A DNA stretch of 12,999 nucleotides from the NCBI GenBank assembly GCA_027296385.1, contig JAPUJD010000101.1:1-12999 (forward strand), in the 5' to 3' direction. The notes beneath the pieces were generated by a model that saw only the letters and a list, made by a program, of their open reading frames with translations, did not search any database and was not told the DNA's origin. Each line of letters begins with the position of its first letter. Position 1 is the first letter of the stretch. Made by a program: the position numbers and the translations under genes. Positions 7,436 to 12,998 of this stretch are shown here, piece by piece. The stretch is from Acidobacteriota bacterium (GTDB lineage: Bacteria > Acidobacteriota > Thermoanaerobaculia > Multivoradales > JAHEKO01).

Positions 7436-7903
7436 CTATTGCAACCCTCGAATCGCCTCGAGCTTGCGTTGCTGCTCGCGAGTGAGAATGTTCTTGACGT
7501 CGATCAGGAGCCGCACCTGCTCGAGCTTCACCCGGTTCTCCAGGCGAAGTAACTCCTTGACCTCGGCGAGAGCAGCTTCGGTATCGACCCGCGGCTGGCG
7601 CAGCAGCGCCAGCAGGCGCTCCCCCGAGGCGCTGAGCGAGAGCTGCCACGGCACGACCGCCGACTGCGTCCTCTGCAACGCGACAACGGTAGCGTCGCGC
7701 TGATCGGACGTGAAGGAGATGGCCGCCTGGTTGCCCATCACCAACTCGACCGGGAACAACGCCCCCTGGAAAGGATCCTGTTTGTCCTGCGCGACTGCTA
7801 CGGCCGACAGTCCCAGGGCCGCGTAGACAATGCCAGCGACGACCAGGAAGGCGCACCGCGCCCGCAACGTCAACTCGTCTCGACTTCTGCAAATCGTCTT
7901 CAC
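7436..7903 (-). CDS. Spy/CpxP-like periplasmic protein
   Basis: A 155-aa protein. The start is GTG at 7903, chosen because GGAGGA lies six bases upstream (7910-7915) and the previous gene stops one base before it. Residues 14-39 form a Sec signal (FLVVAGIVYAALGLSAVAVAQ). The mature protein is almost all amphipathic helix, with a final segment LLIDVKNILTREQQRKLEAI that carries the L-T-x-x-Q signature of the Spy/CpxP/ZraP/CnrX group (helical periplasmic chaperones or sensors). It contains no histidine, so His-based metal sensing as in CnrX is not supported. It is third in an operon with an ECF sigma factor and a membrane protein, which suggests it senses or buffers envelope stress for that pair. 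No terminator is evident in the following 124 bases. Confidence 0.82.
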   Translation of the reverse strand: MKTICRSRDELTLRARCAFLVVAGIVYAALGLSAVAVAQDKQDPFQGALFPVELVMGNQAAISFTSDQRDATVVALQRTQSAVVPWQLSLSASGERLLALLRQPRVDTEAALAEVKELLRLENRVKLEQVRLLIDVKNILTREQQRKLEAIRGLQ

Positions 7904-7904
7904 T

Positions 7905-8258
7905 TCACTTCCTCCATCGGACCATGTCGTTGGCTGCACTCAGCATCGAGGGGCCACCGAGACCACTGAAGACCCCGGCGGATCTATTGCGCTCGGCGAG
8001 CAGGGCGTCGGTCGGCGCTTGCCAGGCCGCCAGCTCGCGGGCGAACTCGAAGACCTGTCGTTCCCGATGCGCCTTGAACACAGGCACGGCGATGGCGACG
8101 ATGAGCGCCGCAGCGGTGGCGATCGGGATCCACCGTTGCACACTTCGCGGACGCCGCACCGCTGAGCTCAGTAGCCGGTCGAAGTCCGGGGCCGTCTCGG
8201 CCTCGCCGTGTGCGGCCCGGAACAGGCGACGCAGCCCGGCCTCGTTCTCAGAGCTCAA
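7905..8258 (-). CDS. Single-pass membrane protein, probable anti-sigma factor
   Basis: A 117-aa protein. TTG at 8258 is the start: GGAGG at 8265-8269 lies six bases upstream, and the gene overlaps the sigma-factor stop by 11 bases. Residues 1-43 are charged and presumably cytoplasmic (EAGLRRLFRAAHGEAETAPDFDRLL), 44-62 form one membrane helix (IPIATAAALIVAIAVPVF), and about 55 residues follow outside, with RELAAWQAPTDALL. No zinc-binding HxxxCxxC anti-sigma motif is present. Position, size, topology and overlap with the ECF sigma gene are the basis for the anti-sigma call; there is no sequence motif that proves it. The short periplasmic tail would be the natural contact for the Spy-like protein encoded next. 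Confidence 0.75.
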   Translation of the reverse strand: MSSENEAGLRRLFRAAHGEAETAPDFDRLLSSAVRRPRSVQRWIPIATAAALIVAIAVPVFKAHRERQVFEFARELAAWQAPTDALLAERNRSAGVFSGLGGPSMLSAANDMVRWRK

Positions 8259-8760
8259 GCTCGGCCTCCTTCAAGCGTGCCAAGAGCGTTCTTTTGCCGC
8301 GGTCGTAGTGGCGACTGACAGACCCGGCCGAGATGTCCAGTACCGTAGCCACCTCGCGCAGCGGCAGCTCGTGGTAGAAGACGAGCTCCAGGACTTGGCG
8401 CTGCCTCATGCTGAGCCGGCCGAGCAGCCGGCGAATCGTCCGTGCCCTCTGCCGCTCTATCGTGCGCGCCTCCTGCGCCGGTGGCCACGACTCCCGCGGT
8501 CGCACCCACTGCTCGAGAAGCGCCCGGCGCAGGGTAAAGCGGCGGCGGCGATCCCGTACCGCGCGCCGGACCACGGCGAAAATCCAGGTCCGGAAGCTCG
8601 ATCGACCACCGAACGTCAAACGGCCATCGAGCAGCTTCAGGTAGGTCTCCTGCACGACCTCCTCCGCCTCCGACCGAACGCCGCGACAGCACACGAGCGC
8701 CCACGAGAATGTCTCCTCGTGGACATCCCTCAGCTCTCTCTCGAGGTCGGCGATCGTCAT
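8248..8760 (-). CDS. ECF-type RNA polymerase sigma factor
   Basis: A 170-aa sigma-70 family protein with only regions 2 and 4. Region 2 spans about residues 6-75: EEVVQETYLKLLDG corresponds to the conserved D-x-x-Q-E-T-F-L core (2.2), and FRTWIFAVVRRAVRDRRRR to 2.3-2.4. Region 4 spans about 113-164: LSMRQRQVLELVFYHELPLREVATVLDISAGSVSRHYDRGKRTLLARL, with the helix-turn-helix that would read a -35 element. It would direct core polymerase to its own regulon, held inactive by the overlapping downstream membrane protein. The 107-base gap from the upstream VWFA gene may hold its promoter; a GAAC-like box is visible there on the minus strand, but I cannot pair it confidently with a -10. Confidence 0.92.
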   Translation of the reverse strand: MTIADLERELRDVHEETFSWALVCCRGVRSEAEEVVQETYLKLLDGRLTFGGRSSFRTWIFAVVRRAVRDRRRRFTLRRALLEQWVRPRESWPPAQEARTIERQRARTIRRLLGRLSMRQRQVLELVFYHELPLREVATVLDISAGSVSRHYDRGKRTLLARLKEAELEL

Positions 8761-8784
8761 CGATCGGACAGCGCAACGTCATCA

Positions 8785-8806
8785 CTCACCCACTTGGGGA
8801 GGTGAG
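8785..8806. repeat. Inverted repeat upstream of the sigma gene
   Basis: CTCACC (8785-8790) and GGTGAG (8801-8806) form 6-bp arms 10 bases apart, in the gap between the VWFA stop and the sigma start. It could be an operator or a weak hairpin. There is no U-tract on the minus strand. Confidence 0.3.
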
Positions 8807-8867
8807 GAGTCGGTTCTCATGACACCCCGCCGCTGGGCTCTGCCACACCATGCCGCCGGCCGAGGAC

Positions 8868-10031
8868 TCAGTGGTCGATGTAGCCCTGCCGCGTCCGCAA
8901 CTTGGCGCCAAGCCGCCGCACTCGAACGTCGACCTCGCGCCAGCTCCCGTCGCGGCGGGTCTCGTGGGGGTAATAGCCCAGCACGTACTGGTCTCTCAGC
9001 TCCTCGACGATGTCGGCGAAGGCGCCCTCGAGCTCATCGGCGCTGTCGAGCTCCGCGATGCGGCCGCCGCTCTGCCTGACCGCGCGGCTCAGCAGATTGA
9101 ACTCCTCGAGGTTGGCCTCGAAGCCGCGCCAGGCCGTGTTGAACTTCGGCGGACCATGCTCGTCCGACTCGCGCAGGTAGATCCAGTAGACCACCGCCTG
9201 GCTGCGCTGTGCCTTCCACAGGACGTCCTGCATCGTCAGCAGGCTGTGCAGGTCGAGCCCGTCGGTAAAGAGCACGACGACTCGCCGACCTTGGCGTCCG
9301 TCGAGGGCTTTGAGGCTGGCGAAAAGATAGTCGTTGATCGCCGTGCCACCCACCGGAGCGACCGATGAGAGGGTTGCTTCCATGAGCTCTCGATCGCGGG
9401 TGAACGGGGTCGCGCCGAGGAGTCGATCCGAGAACAGCAGGAGCTTGGCCTCGTCGAGCGGTGCCATGGAGTCGAGGAAGGTCCGCGCACCGTGCAAGGC
9501 GGCGCCGAAGCGCTCCCCTTCCATGCTCCCGCTGCAGTCCAACAGGAGCACGGCGGTCATCGGAATGTCGCCATGCTCGAAGGTGACGATTTTCTGCTGC
9601 TCACCGGCATCGAAGATCCGGAAATCGCCTTCCTCGAGGTCTCTCACCCGACGGCCGCCGGACGTCACGTTGACATACAGCTGGCGCAGCTCGACCTTGA
9701 CCAGGTCGTCAACCCTGAAGGTCCCGGTTTGGCGGGCGATCTCCACCCTCTCGCCCCCTGCGATGGTAGCCACGGCACGCAAGGAGTGCTCCCGGTTGTC
9801 GTAGCCCACGTCGTGGGTCAGGCTGTACGGTCGTGCCGTCACGACACCGACGCTTCGTCCATCGACGAAGAACTCGACCCCCAGAACCGAGTCACTCGTC
9901 TCGACGTGCACGGTCAGTTCGGTCGGTCCGTAGACTGCGACACCGGCATCCGGCGTGACGAACCAGGCGTCCGTCGCCCGCAAGGCTGAAGCGGTGACGA
10001 GCACCAACACAAAGGCGGCGACACGCCTCAT
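8868..10031 (-). CDS. Secreted VWFA-related protein
   Basis: A 387-aa protein matching the VWFA-related domain proteins expanded in Acidobacteria. Residues 1-20 form a signal peptide. Residues about 25-105 look like an Ig-like beta domain (GVEFFVDGRSVGVV). A linker typical of the family follows (VKVELRQLYVNVTSGGRRVRDLEEGDFRIFD.GEQQKI). The von Willebrand A domain then shows an intact metal-adhesion (MIDAS) set: DCSGSM at 165-170, Thr230 in VGGTAINDY and Asp257 in FTDGLD. The C-terminal ending YVLGYYPHETRRDGSWREVDVRV is also typical. Such domains usually mediate metal-dependent adhesion or complex assembly outside the membrane. ATG 10031 shares its A with the TPR gene's stop (TGATG), with a GGGGGAG ribosome-binding site. 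A longer reading would run through the TPR gene and is rejected. Confidence 0.92.
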   Translation of the reverse strand: MRRVAAFVLVLVTASALRATDAWFVTPDAGVAVYGPTELTVHVETSDSVLGVEFFVDGRSVGVVTARPYSLTHDVGYDNREHSLRAVATIAGGERVEIARQTGTFRVDDLVKVELRQLYVNVTSGGRRVRDLEEGDFRIFDAGEQQKIVTFEHGDIPMTAVLLLDCSGSMEGERFGAALHGARTFLDSMAPLDEAKLLLFSDRLLGATPFTRDRELMEATLSSVAPVGGTAINDYLFASLKALDGRQGRRVVVLFTDGLDLHSLLTMQDVLWKAQRSQAVVYWIYLRESDEHGPPKFNTAWRGFEANLEEFNLLSRAVRQSGGRIAELDSADELEGAFADIVEELRDQYVLGYYPHETRRDGSWREVDVRVRRLGAKLRTRQGYIDH

Positions 10032-11125
10032 CACTCCCCCAGCCTGTCGATCTGGGACTCGTCGGAAGCACTGGCCAAGATCTCGTTGTGGGCCTGTGCT
10101 CTCTGTCGCAGGCGTATCCGCGCTCCGGCCAACGCCGTGGCCGGCCAACGCGCGTAGCGGTAGCGCTCCGACTCCTCTTCGGCCAAGCTCGACAGACCGT
10201 TGACGATCTCGAGCGCCAAACCAGGTTGACGCCGTTGTTCGAGAACGAAGGCCAGAAGAATCGCCTGGCGTGAGCTGTCCGGGAAACGCTTCTTGCCCTC
10301 GCGGGCCACGCTTTCCTTGGTCGCCAGATCGCCCTCGAGCCGCGCTTTCTCCTGGAATGCGATACGGTGAACCCAGCCGGGACCGTCGAGCGCCAGTGCC
10401 CGATCGAGACCCCGCCGCGCCGCCGCGAGATTGCCGAGCCGCGCGGCGCAGATCGCATGCCTGATGAGCGCCTCGCCGGAATCGGGGTTCAACCGCACGG
10501 CCGCGGCGTAGTGCAGCTCCGCCTCGCTTGGCTGGTTGCGTCGTTCGTAGATCGAGCCGAGACCCATGTGAGCAGCAACATTGCCTGCGTCGAGCACCAG
10601 CGCGCGGCTGTAGAGCTCAGCGCTACGGCTCATGACGAGGCCACTTTGAAGCTGGCCTGCCAGGCTCGACAGCAGGTCAGCCGCGATCCCGACCGCGGAC
10701 GGCCTCTGCACATTGGCGGCGAAAACCTCGGCGAGCTCGGCGCTCATCGTCTGTGAGTGGTTGGCCAATCGGGACATGCGCTTGTTCACGTAGTGGCCGT
10801 ACGCGTCATGGTGCAGGAGCATGATCGGTACGAGAACGTCGACAGTTCCGCGCTCGATGGTCTCGCGGATCACACTGAGCTTGGCTCGCCACAGCGCGTC
10901 CACGTCGCGCTGCGCCTTGTTGGGACGTACCAAACGGGTTTCGAGGGCTACGAGCTCTTGAATCGCCCGCTCGGCCTGGCCGCCCGCCCAGGCTGCGAGA
11001 ATCCCGGGATAGGCGCCGCGCACCTCCGCCTCGATCGGCAACGCAGCAAAGCCGGACGTCGCTGCCCCGAGCCATAGCGCGAGGATGGCAGTGAGCCTGG
11101 GCCTCAAGCGTGTTGGCGGATTCAT
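10031..11125 (-). CDS. Secreted TPR protein
   Basis: A 364-aa protein with signal peptide RLTAILALWLGAATSGFAA at about residues 9-27, followed by helical repeats. The clearest TPRs are AELYSRALVLDAGNVAAHMGLGSIY and AELHYAAAVRLNPDSGEALIRHAI, then AARRGLDRALALDGP. TPR proteins act as scaffolds. Its overlap with the VWFA gene by one base (TGATG) suggests that the two products work together, as TPR plus VWA pairs do in Bat-like systems, though no other Bat-like genes are here. ATG 11125 is used because it gives a canonical signal peptide. An in-frame GTG at 11197 overlaps the stop of the upstream 49-codon ORF as GTGA and is a serious alternative, adding 24 residues. No good Shine-Dalgarno precedes 11125. 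Confidence 0.85.
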   Translation of the reverse strand: MNPPTRLRPRLTAILALWLGAATSGFAALPIEAEVRGAYPGILAAWAGGQAERAIQELVALETRLVRPNKAQRDVDALWRAKLSVIRETIERGTVDVLVPIMLLHHDAYGHYVNKRMSRLANHSQTMSAELAEVFAANVQRPSAVGIAADLLSSLAGQLQSGLVMSRSAELYSRALVLDAGNVAAHMGLGSIYERRNQPSEAELHYAAAVRLNPDSGEALIRHAICAARLGNLAAARRGLDRALALDGPGWVHRIAFQEKARLEGDLATKESVAREGKKRFPDSSRQAILLAFVLEQRRQPGLALEIVNGLSSLAEEESERYRYARWPATALAGARIRLRQRAQAHNEILASASDESQIDRLGE

Positions 11126-11193
11126 CGGCCAGCAAAGACTAACTACGCCGCCTCCGCCGTGCAAGCTTGACGAACGTCCCCCGCGGTGATCGA

Positions 11194-11343
11194 TCACTTC
11201 GTGTCCATCCTCATCCGTCTGCGATCCGGCTCAGTAGAGAACAGGCCTTCTGGCGGTTTCATTTCATCATCGGCGCCGCCGACGGCGACGATCCAGCGAA
11301 CGGACCGCTTCACCAGCGCCCGCCGGGCGGCCGACCGCTTCAT
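11194..11343 (-). CDS. Small 49-aa ORF between two operon genes
   Basis: An ATG start with GGTGAG five bases upstream, starting two bases after the stop of the frame-corrected metallo-beta-lactamase gene. Its stop TGA overlaps a GTG that is in frame with the TPR gene (GTGA). The product starts MKRSAARRALVKRSVRWIVAVGG and ends in RRRMRMDTK: a basic amphipathic N-terminal half with a short hydrophobic core, no recognisable family. The gene is supported by its geometry between two chained genes, not by homology, and it could simply be spacer. If real, it may be a small membrane-associated or RNA-binding peptide or a translational relay for the TPR gene. Confidence 0.4.
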   Translation of the reverse strand: MKRSAARRALVKRSVRWIVAVGGADDEMKPPEGLFSTEPDRRRMRMDTK

Positions 11344-11349
11344 CGTCAC

Positions 11350-12246
11350 TCACCCTCGGCCCGCACACTGGCGTCGGCGATACCGGCGAAGACGTCGGGG
11401 CTCAAGAAACCCCTCGCCCACGCCTCGTCCCAACCCGCCGTCGACTTGGCGGCTATCACCCTCTTCGCGACTGCGCCCGGCGGCCACCAGGCCGCTGACC
11501 ACCTCGTGGATTCCGGCCAGCATGTCCCGAAACTCCTGCAGCCCTGCCCGATTCGACAACGGCCCGTGGCCCGGAATGAGACGGGTCTCATCGTCGATCA
11601 GCGCCAGCACACGATCGGCGCTCCGGATCATGCCGGCCACCGTGCCGCCGGTGCCCACATCGATGAACGGGTACATCCCAGCGAAGTAGGTGTCGCCCAT
11701 GTGAACGACGTTGACCTCTTCGAAGAACATCAGCGAGTCACCGTCGGTGTGGCCGTCGGGCTCGAGATGAACGGCCTTGATGGTGTGGCCATTGAGATGG
11801 AACGTCATCGAATCCTCGAAGGTCACGACGGGCAAGGCGACGGCGGGCGCCGGAGTCGTCCGGAGGTTGAAGACCTCGATGAACTGCTCGGCGCTCATGC
11901 GCTGGCGCACGTTCTCGTGGGCCACGATCCAGGCGCCAGCCCGGCCGAGATTCTCGTTGCCACCGGTACGATCTCCGTGCCAGTGGGTGTTGAGAACGAA
12001 GTCGATCGGCCGTTCGGTGAGCTCAGCCACCGCCGCGGTGATCTTCTCGGTCAGCGGAGCGTATTGATCGTCGATCATGAAGGTGGCGTCGGCCCCCGTC
12101 ACCAGACCGATATTGCCCCCCTGGCCTCGCAACATGTAGATGCCGTCGGCGACCTCTTCGACGGTGATCTCGACCTCCTGGCCGGCACTCGACACCGCAA
12201 GACCGGCCATGACGAGCGGGAGAACAAACAGACGGACGCTATGCAT
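11350..12246 (-). CDS. Metallo-beta-lactamase-fold hydrolase with C-terminal frameshift
   Basis: As read, 298 aa. A signal peptide (about 1-23, ending SSAGQ) is followed by a family body: DGIYMLRGQGGNIGLVTG, VLNTHWHGDRTGGNENLG at 84-101, AHENVRQRMSAEQF, HTDGDS with His166, MGDTYFAG with Asp185, YPFIDVGTGG, and IPGHGPLS with His227. After GRSREE (residue 262) the C-terminus turns into a low-complexity Arg/Gly tail. The neighbouring frame continues with VIAAKSTAGWDEAWARGFLSPD, the expected family ending, and stops at 11346. One extra base in the CCC at 11459-11461 (plus strand) explains this. It is either a sequencing error or a true lesion. The second unusual point is Arg93 where the fold normally has His (HxHxDH). 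ATG 12246 has AAGGAGGA six bases upstream. Related proteins are quinoprotein-relay or glyoxalase-II-like hydrolases; substrate unknown. Confidence 0.88.
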   Translation of the reverse strand: MHSVRLFVLPLVMAGLAVSSAGQEVEITVEEVADGIYMLRGQGGNIGLVTGADATFMIDDQYAPLTEKITAAVAELTERPIDFVLNTHWHGDRTGGNENLGRAGAWIVAHENVRQRMSAEQFIEVFNLRTTPAPAVALPVVTFEDSMTFHLNGHTIKAVHLEPDGHTDGDSLMFFEEVNVVHMGDTYFAGMYPFIDVGTGGTVAGMIRSADRVLALIDDETRLIPGHGPLSNRAGLQEFRDMLAGIHEVVSGLVAAGRSREEGDSRQVDGGLGRGVGEGFLEPRRLRRYRRRQCAGRG

Positions 12247-12252
12247 CTCGAT

Positions 12253-12260
12253 TCCTCCTT
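12253..12260 (-). promoter_or_regulatory. Ribosome-binding site of the metallo-beta-lactamase-fold gene
   Basis: AAGGAGGA on the minus strand, six bases before the ATG at 12246. It fixes the start and marks the 5' end of the minus-strand operon. Confidence 0.8.
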
Positions 12261-12338
12261 GGTGGAATCCGATGATACGTCAGACAGCCGGCCCGGAGCC
12301 CGACGTCCTCGGAGACCGACGACTCGACCTCCGGTCGA

Positions 12339-12368
12339 TTGACAACCCAACCTTGGATCTTCCAAGAT
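12339..12368 (+). promoter_or_regulatory. Candidate sigma-70-type promoter of the small transcript
   Basis: A perfect TTGACA (12339-12344), an 18-base spacer and a poor -10-like CAAGAT (12363-12368). Transcription would begin about 12374-12377, right at the ATG of the 53-codon frame, which would make a leaderless start possible. The -35 is convincing by eye; the -10 is weak. Confidence 0.45.
12352..12366. promoter_or_regulatory. Palindrome in the promoter spacer, operator-like
   Basis: CTTGGA-TCT-TCCAAG: perfect 6-bp arms around three bases, located between the candidate -35 and -10. That is where a repressor or MerR-type activator would bind. The protein that would bind it is unknown. Confidence 0.45.
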
Positions 12369-12375
12369 TGCCGAC

Positions 12376-12537
12376 ATGAGACGCATCCACGTTCCCAAAA
12401 TCGTGGCGGTTTCGGACGGATCTGGGCGGTCCGCCGAGCCGGGCGGGGTGGGGCCCGTCATCGAGGGGTACGCCCAGAAAGGAGGTGGTCCTGTGAAGAT
12501 ACATAAACCGGGTTTAGTGGAGGTGGCGACCCCTTAG
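12376..12537 (+). CDS. Short peptide frame (53 codons; alternative 14-codon start at 12493)
   Basis: An ATG frame of 53 codons ending TAG at 12535-12537. No Shine-Dalgarno precedes the ATG, so it would be leaderless. An in-frame GTG at 12493 has AAAGGAGGT (12478-12486) seven bases ahead, the strongest ribosome-binding site in this part of the window, and would give a 14-residue peptide beginning KIHKPGLVEVATP after the initiator. The long form contains two similar stretches, RIHVPKIVAV near its start and KIHKPGLVEV near its end. No family is recognised. It resembles N-termini of some modified-peptide precursors only superficially. The 14-codon version is the more believable product. Confidence 0.4.
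   Translation: MRRIHVPKIVAVSDGSGRSAEPGGVGPVIEGYAQKGGGPVKIHKPGLVEVATP
12478..12486 (+). promoter_or_regulatory. Very strong ribosome-binding site
   Basis: AAAGGAGGT, seven bases (from the end of GGAGG) before GTG 12493. Its first A is also the last base of the domain I stem, and its GGAGGT can be masked by ACCTCC at 12542-12547, a possible translational switch. Confidence 0.6.
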
Positions 12538-12614
12538 GGGAACCTCCCACGCCTCCGTGGCAATCGGAGTGATCCCCCGGATTTCGGGGAACCCCTCGCC
12601 ACCGAGCTAACCTG

Positions 12615-12644
12615 AAAACCCCGGCCGGAAACGGCCGGGGTTTT
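12615..12644 (+). terminator. Intrinsic terminator, usable on both strands
   Basis: A perfect 13-bp stem (12615-12627 with 12632-12644) with a GAAA tetraloop; four A at the left and TTTTCTT at the right. It is the clearest terminator in the window and ends the small plus-strand transcript; it could also stop minus-strand transcription from the right. Confidence 0.9.
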
Positions 12645-12860
12645 CTTATCCCAATCAGCCCTTTCCCACCGACCCAACAGCGACGGGGGTTCTAGCCGAA
12701 CTCGCTGCGGGCAGAGCACTTAGAACCCTTCCGAGCTTTACGAGCCTTACGGGCCTTCTGTCCTCTCAGGGAAAGAAAAGGGCAAGAATAGGGAAAGTGG
12801 GACGATTCTGGATTGAGAGCGGACCCTGGCTGTTGGGTAGTATCCTGCGCTGGGAGGACG
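12645..12860. other. Probably non-coding interval
   Basis: No convincing gene. It holds an inverted repeat GGGTTCTA/TAGAACCC (12687-12694, 12721-12728), three 9-bp tandem units, and a purine-rich stretch around 12768-12800. On the minus strand the repeat region can be read as K-A-R-K-A-R-K-A-R-K-G-S-K ending in a stop at 12692-12694, but that frame has no normal start codon. Confidence 0.5.
12731..12757. repeat. Three imperfect 9-bp tandem repeats
   Basis: Units ccgagcttt, acgagcctt and acgggcctt follow one another directly. In one minus-strand frame each unit encodes Lys-Ala-Arg, so this may be a remnant of the basic tail of a DNA- or RNA-binding protein. Confidence 0.5.
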
Positions 12861-12998
12861 CTAGGCCGCTACGGACTTCGTCCAGATCGGCTCGAGCACA
12901 GCGTGAGCCTGAATTCCGCTCACCCGCAACGCGTTGGCGGCCGCAACCGCCCACGCTTCGCGCTCTGCCTGTGTTGCGCCTGGCACCCGACAACGGAT
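12861..12998 (-). CDS. Partial hypothetical protein, C-terminal 45 residues
   Basis: A minus-strand frame enters from the right edge and stops at 12861-12863. It reads PGATQAEREAWAVAAANALR followed by SGIQAHAVLEPIWTKSVAA: a helical, charged and alanine-rich end with codon use resembling coding sequence. A different minus-strand frame in the same place is longer but has a less protein-like composition (Arg/Gly/Ser mix), so I prefer this one. The family is not recognised; the start lies outside the window. Confidence 0.4.
   Translation of the reverse strand: MRCRVPGATQAEREAWAVAAANALRVSGIQAHAVLEPIWTKSVAA

Larger units (their letters stand above)
12376..12650 (+). ncRNA. Structured small transcript of unknown class, with its own terminator
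   Basis: Between the candidate promoter and a perfect terminator, several stems can be drawn by eye. Hairpin CCACG/CGTGG (12387-12391, 12402-12406). Domain I: 8-bp stem 12421-12428 with 12471-12478, enclosing CCGCC/GGCGG (12431-12435, 12442-12446). Then the strong Shine-Dalgarno and 14-codon ORF. Domain II: 8-bp closing stem GGTGGCGA/TCGCCACC (12522-12529, 12596-12603) around three hairpins: CCCC-TTA-GGGG (12530-12540), CTCCG/CGGAG with a 7-base loop (12553-12569), and CCCCG/CGGGG with a 5-base loop (12575-12589). Alternative pairing: ACCTCC (12542-12547) can pair with GGAGGT at 12519-12524 or with the ribosome-binding site at 12481-12486. I do not recognise it as a named riboswitch or RNA. 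GC-rich DNA folds readily, so covariation is needed. Confidence 0.5.

Noticed and set aside
11187..11196. Palindrome TGATCGATCA as a regulatory site
   Set aside because: A lone 10-base palindrome at the junction of two frames; too short to mean anything by itself.
12271..12276. TATCAT as a -10 box for the minus-strand operon
   Set aside because: No acceptable -35 at 16-18 bases; may still be real for a different sigma factor.
12280..12504. A 74-codon minus-strand frame upstream of the metallo-beta-lactamase-fold gene
   Set aside because: No ribosome-binding site, an implausible composition, and it overlaps the structured transcript and the candidate promoter.
12522..12603. tRNA or tmRNA, because of the closing stem and three hairpins with one 7-base loop
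   Set aside because: The T-loop sequence, the CCA-type end, the D-loop and a sensible anticodon arm are missing, and the closing stem is 8 bp; no tmRNA tag is encoded.
12766..12993. A 75-codon minus-strand frame at the right edge
   Set aside because: Arg/Ser/Gly-rich and without motifs; the competing frame ending at 12861 has a more protein-like composition.
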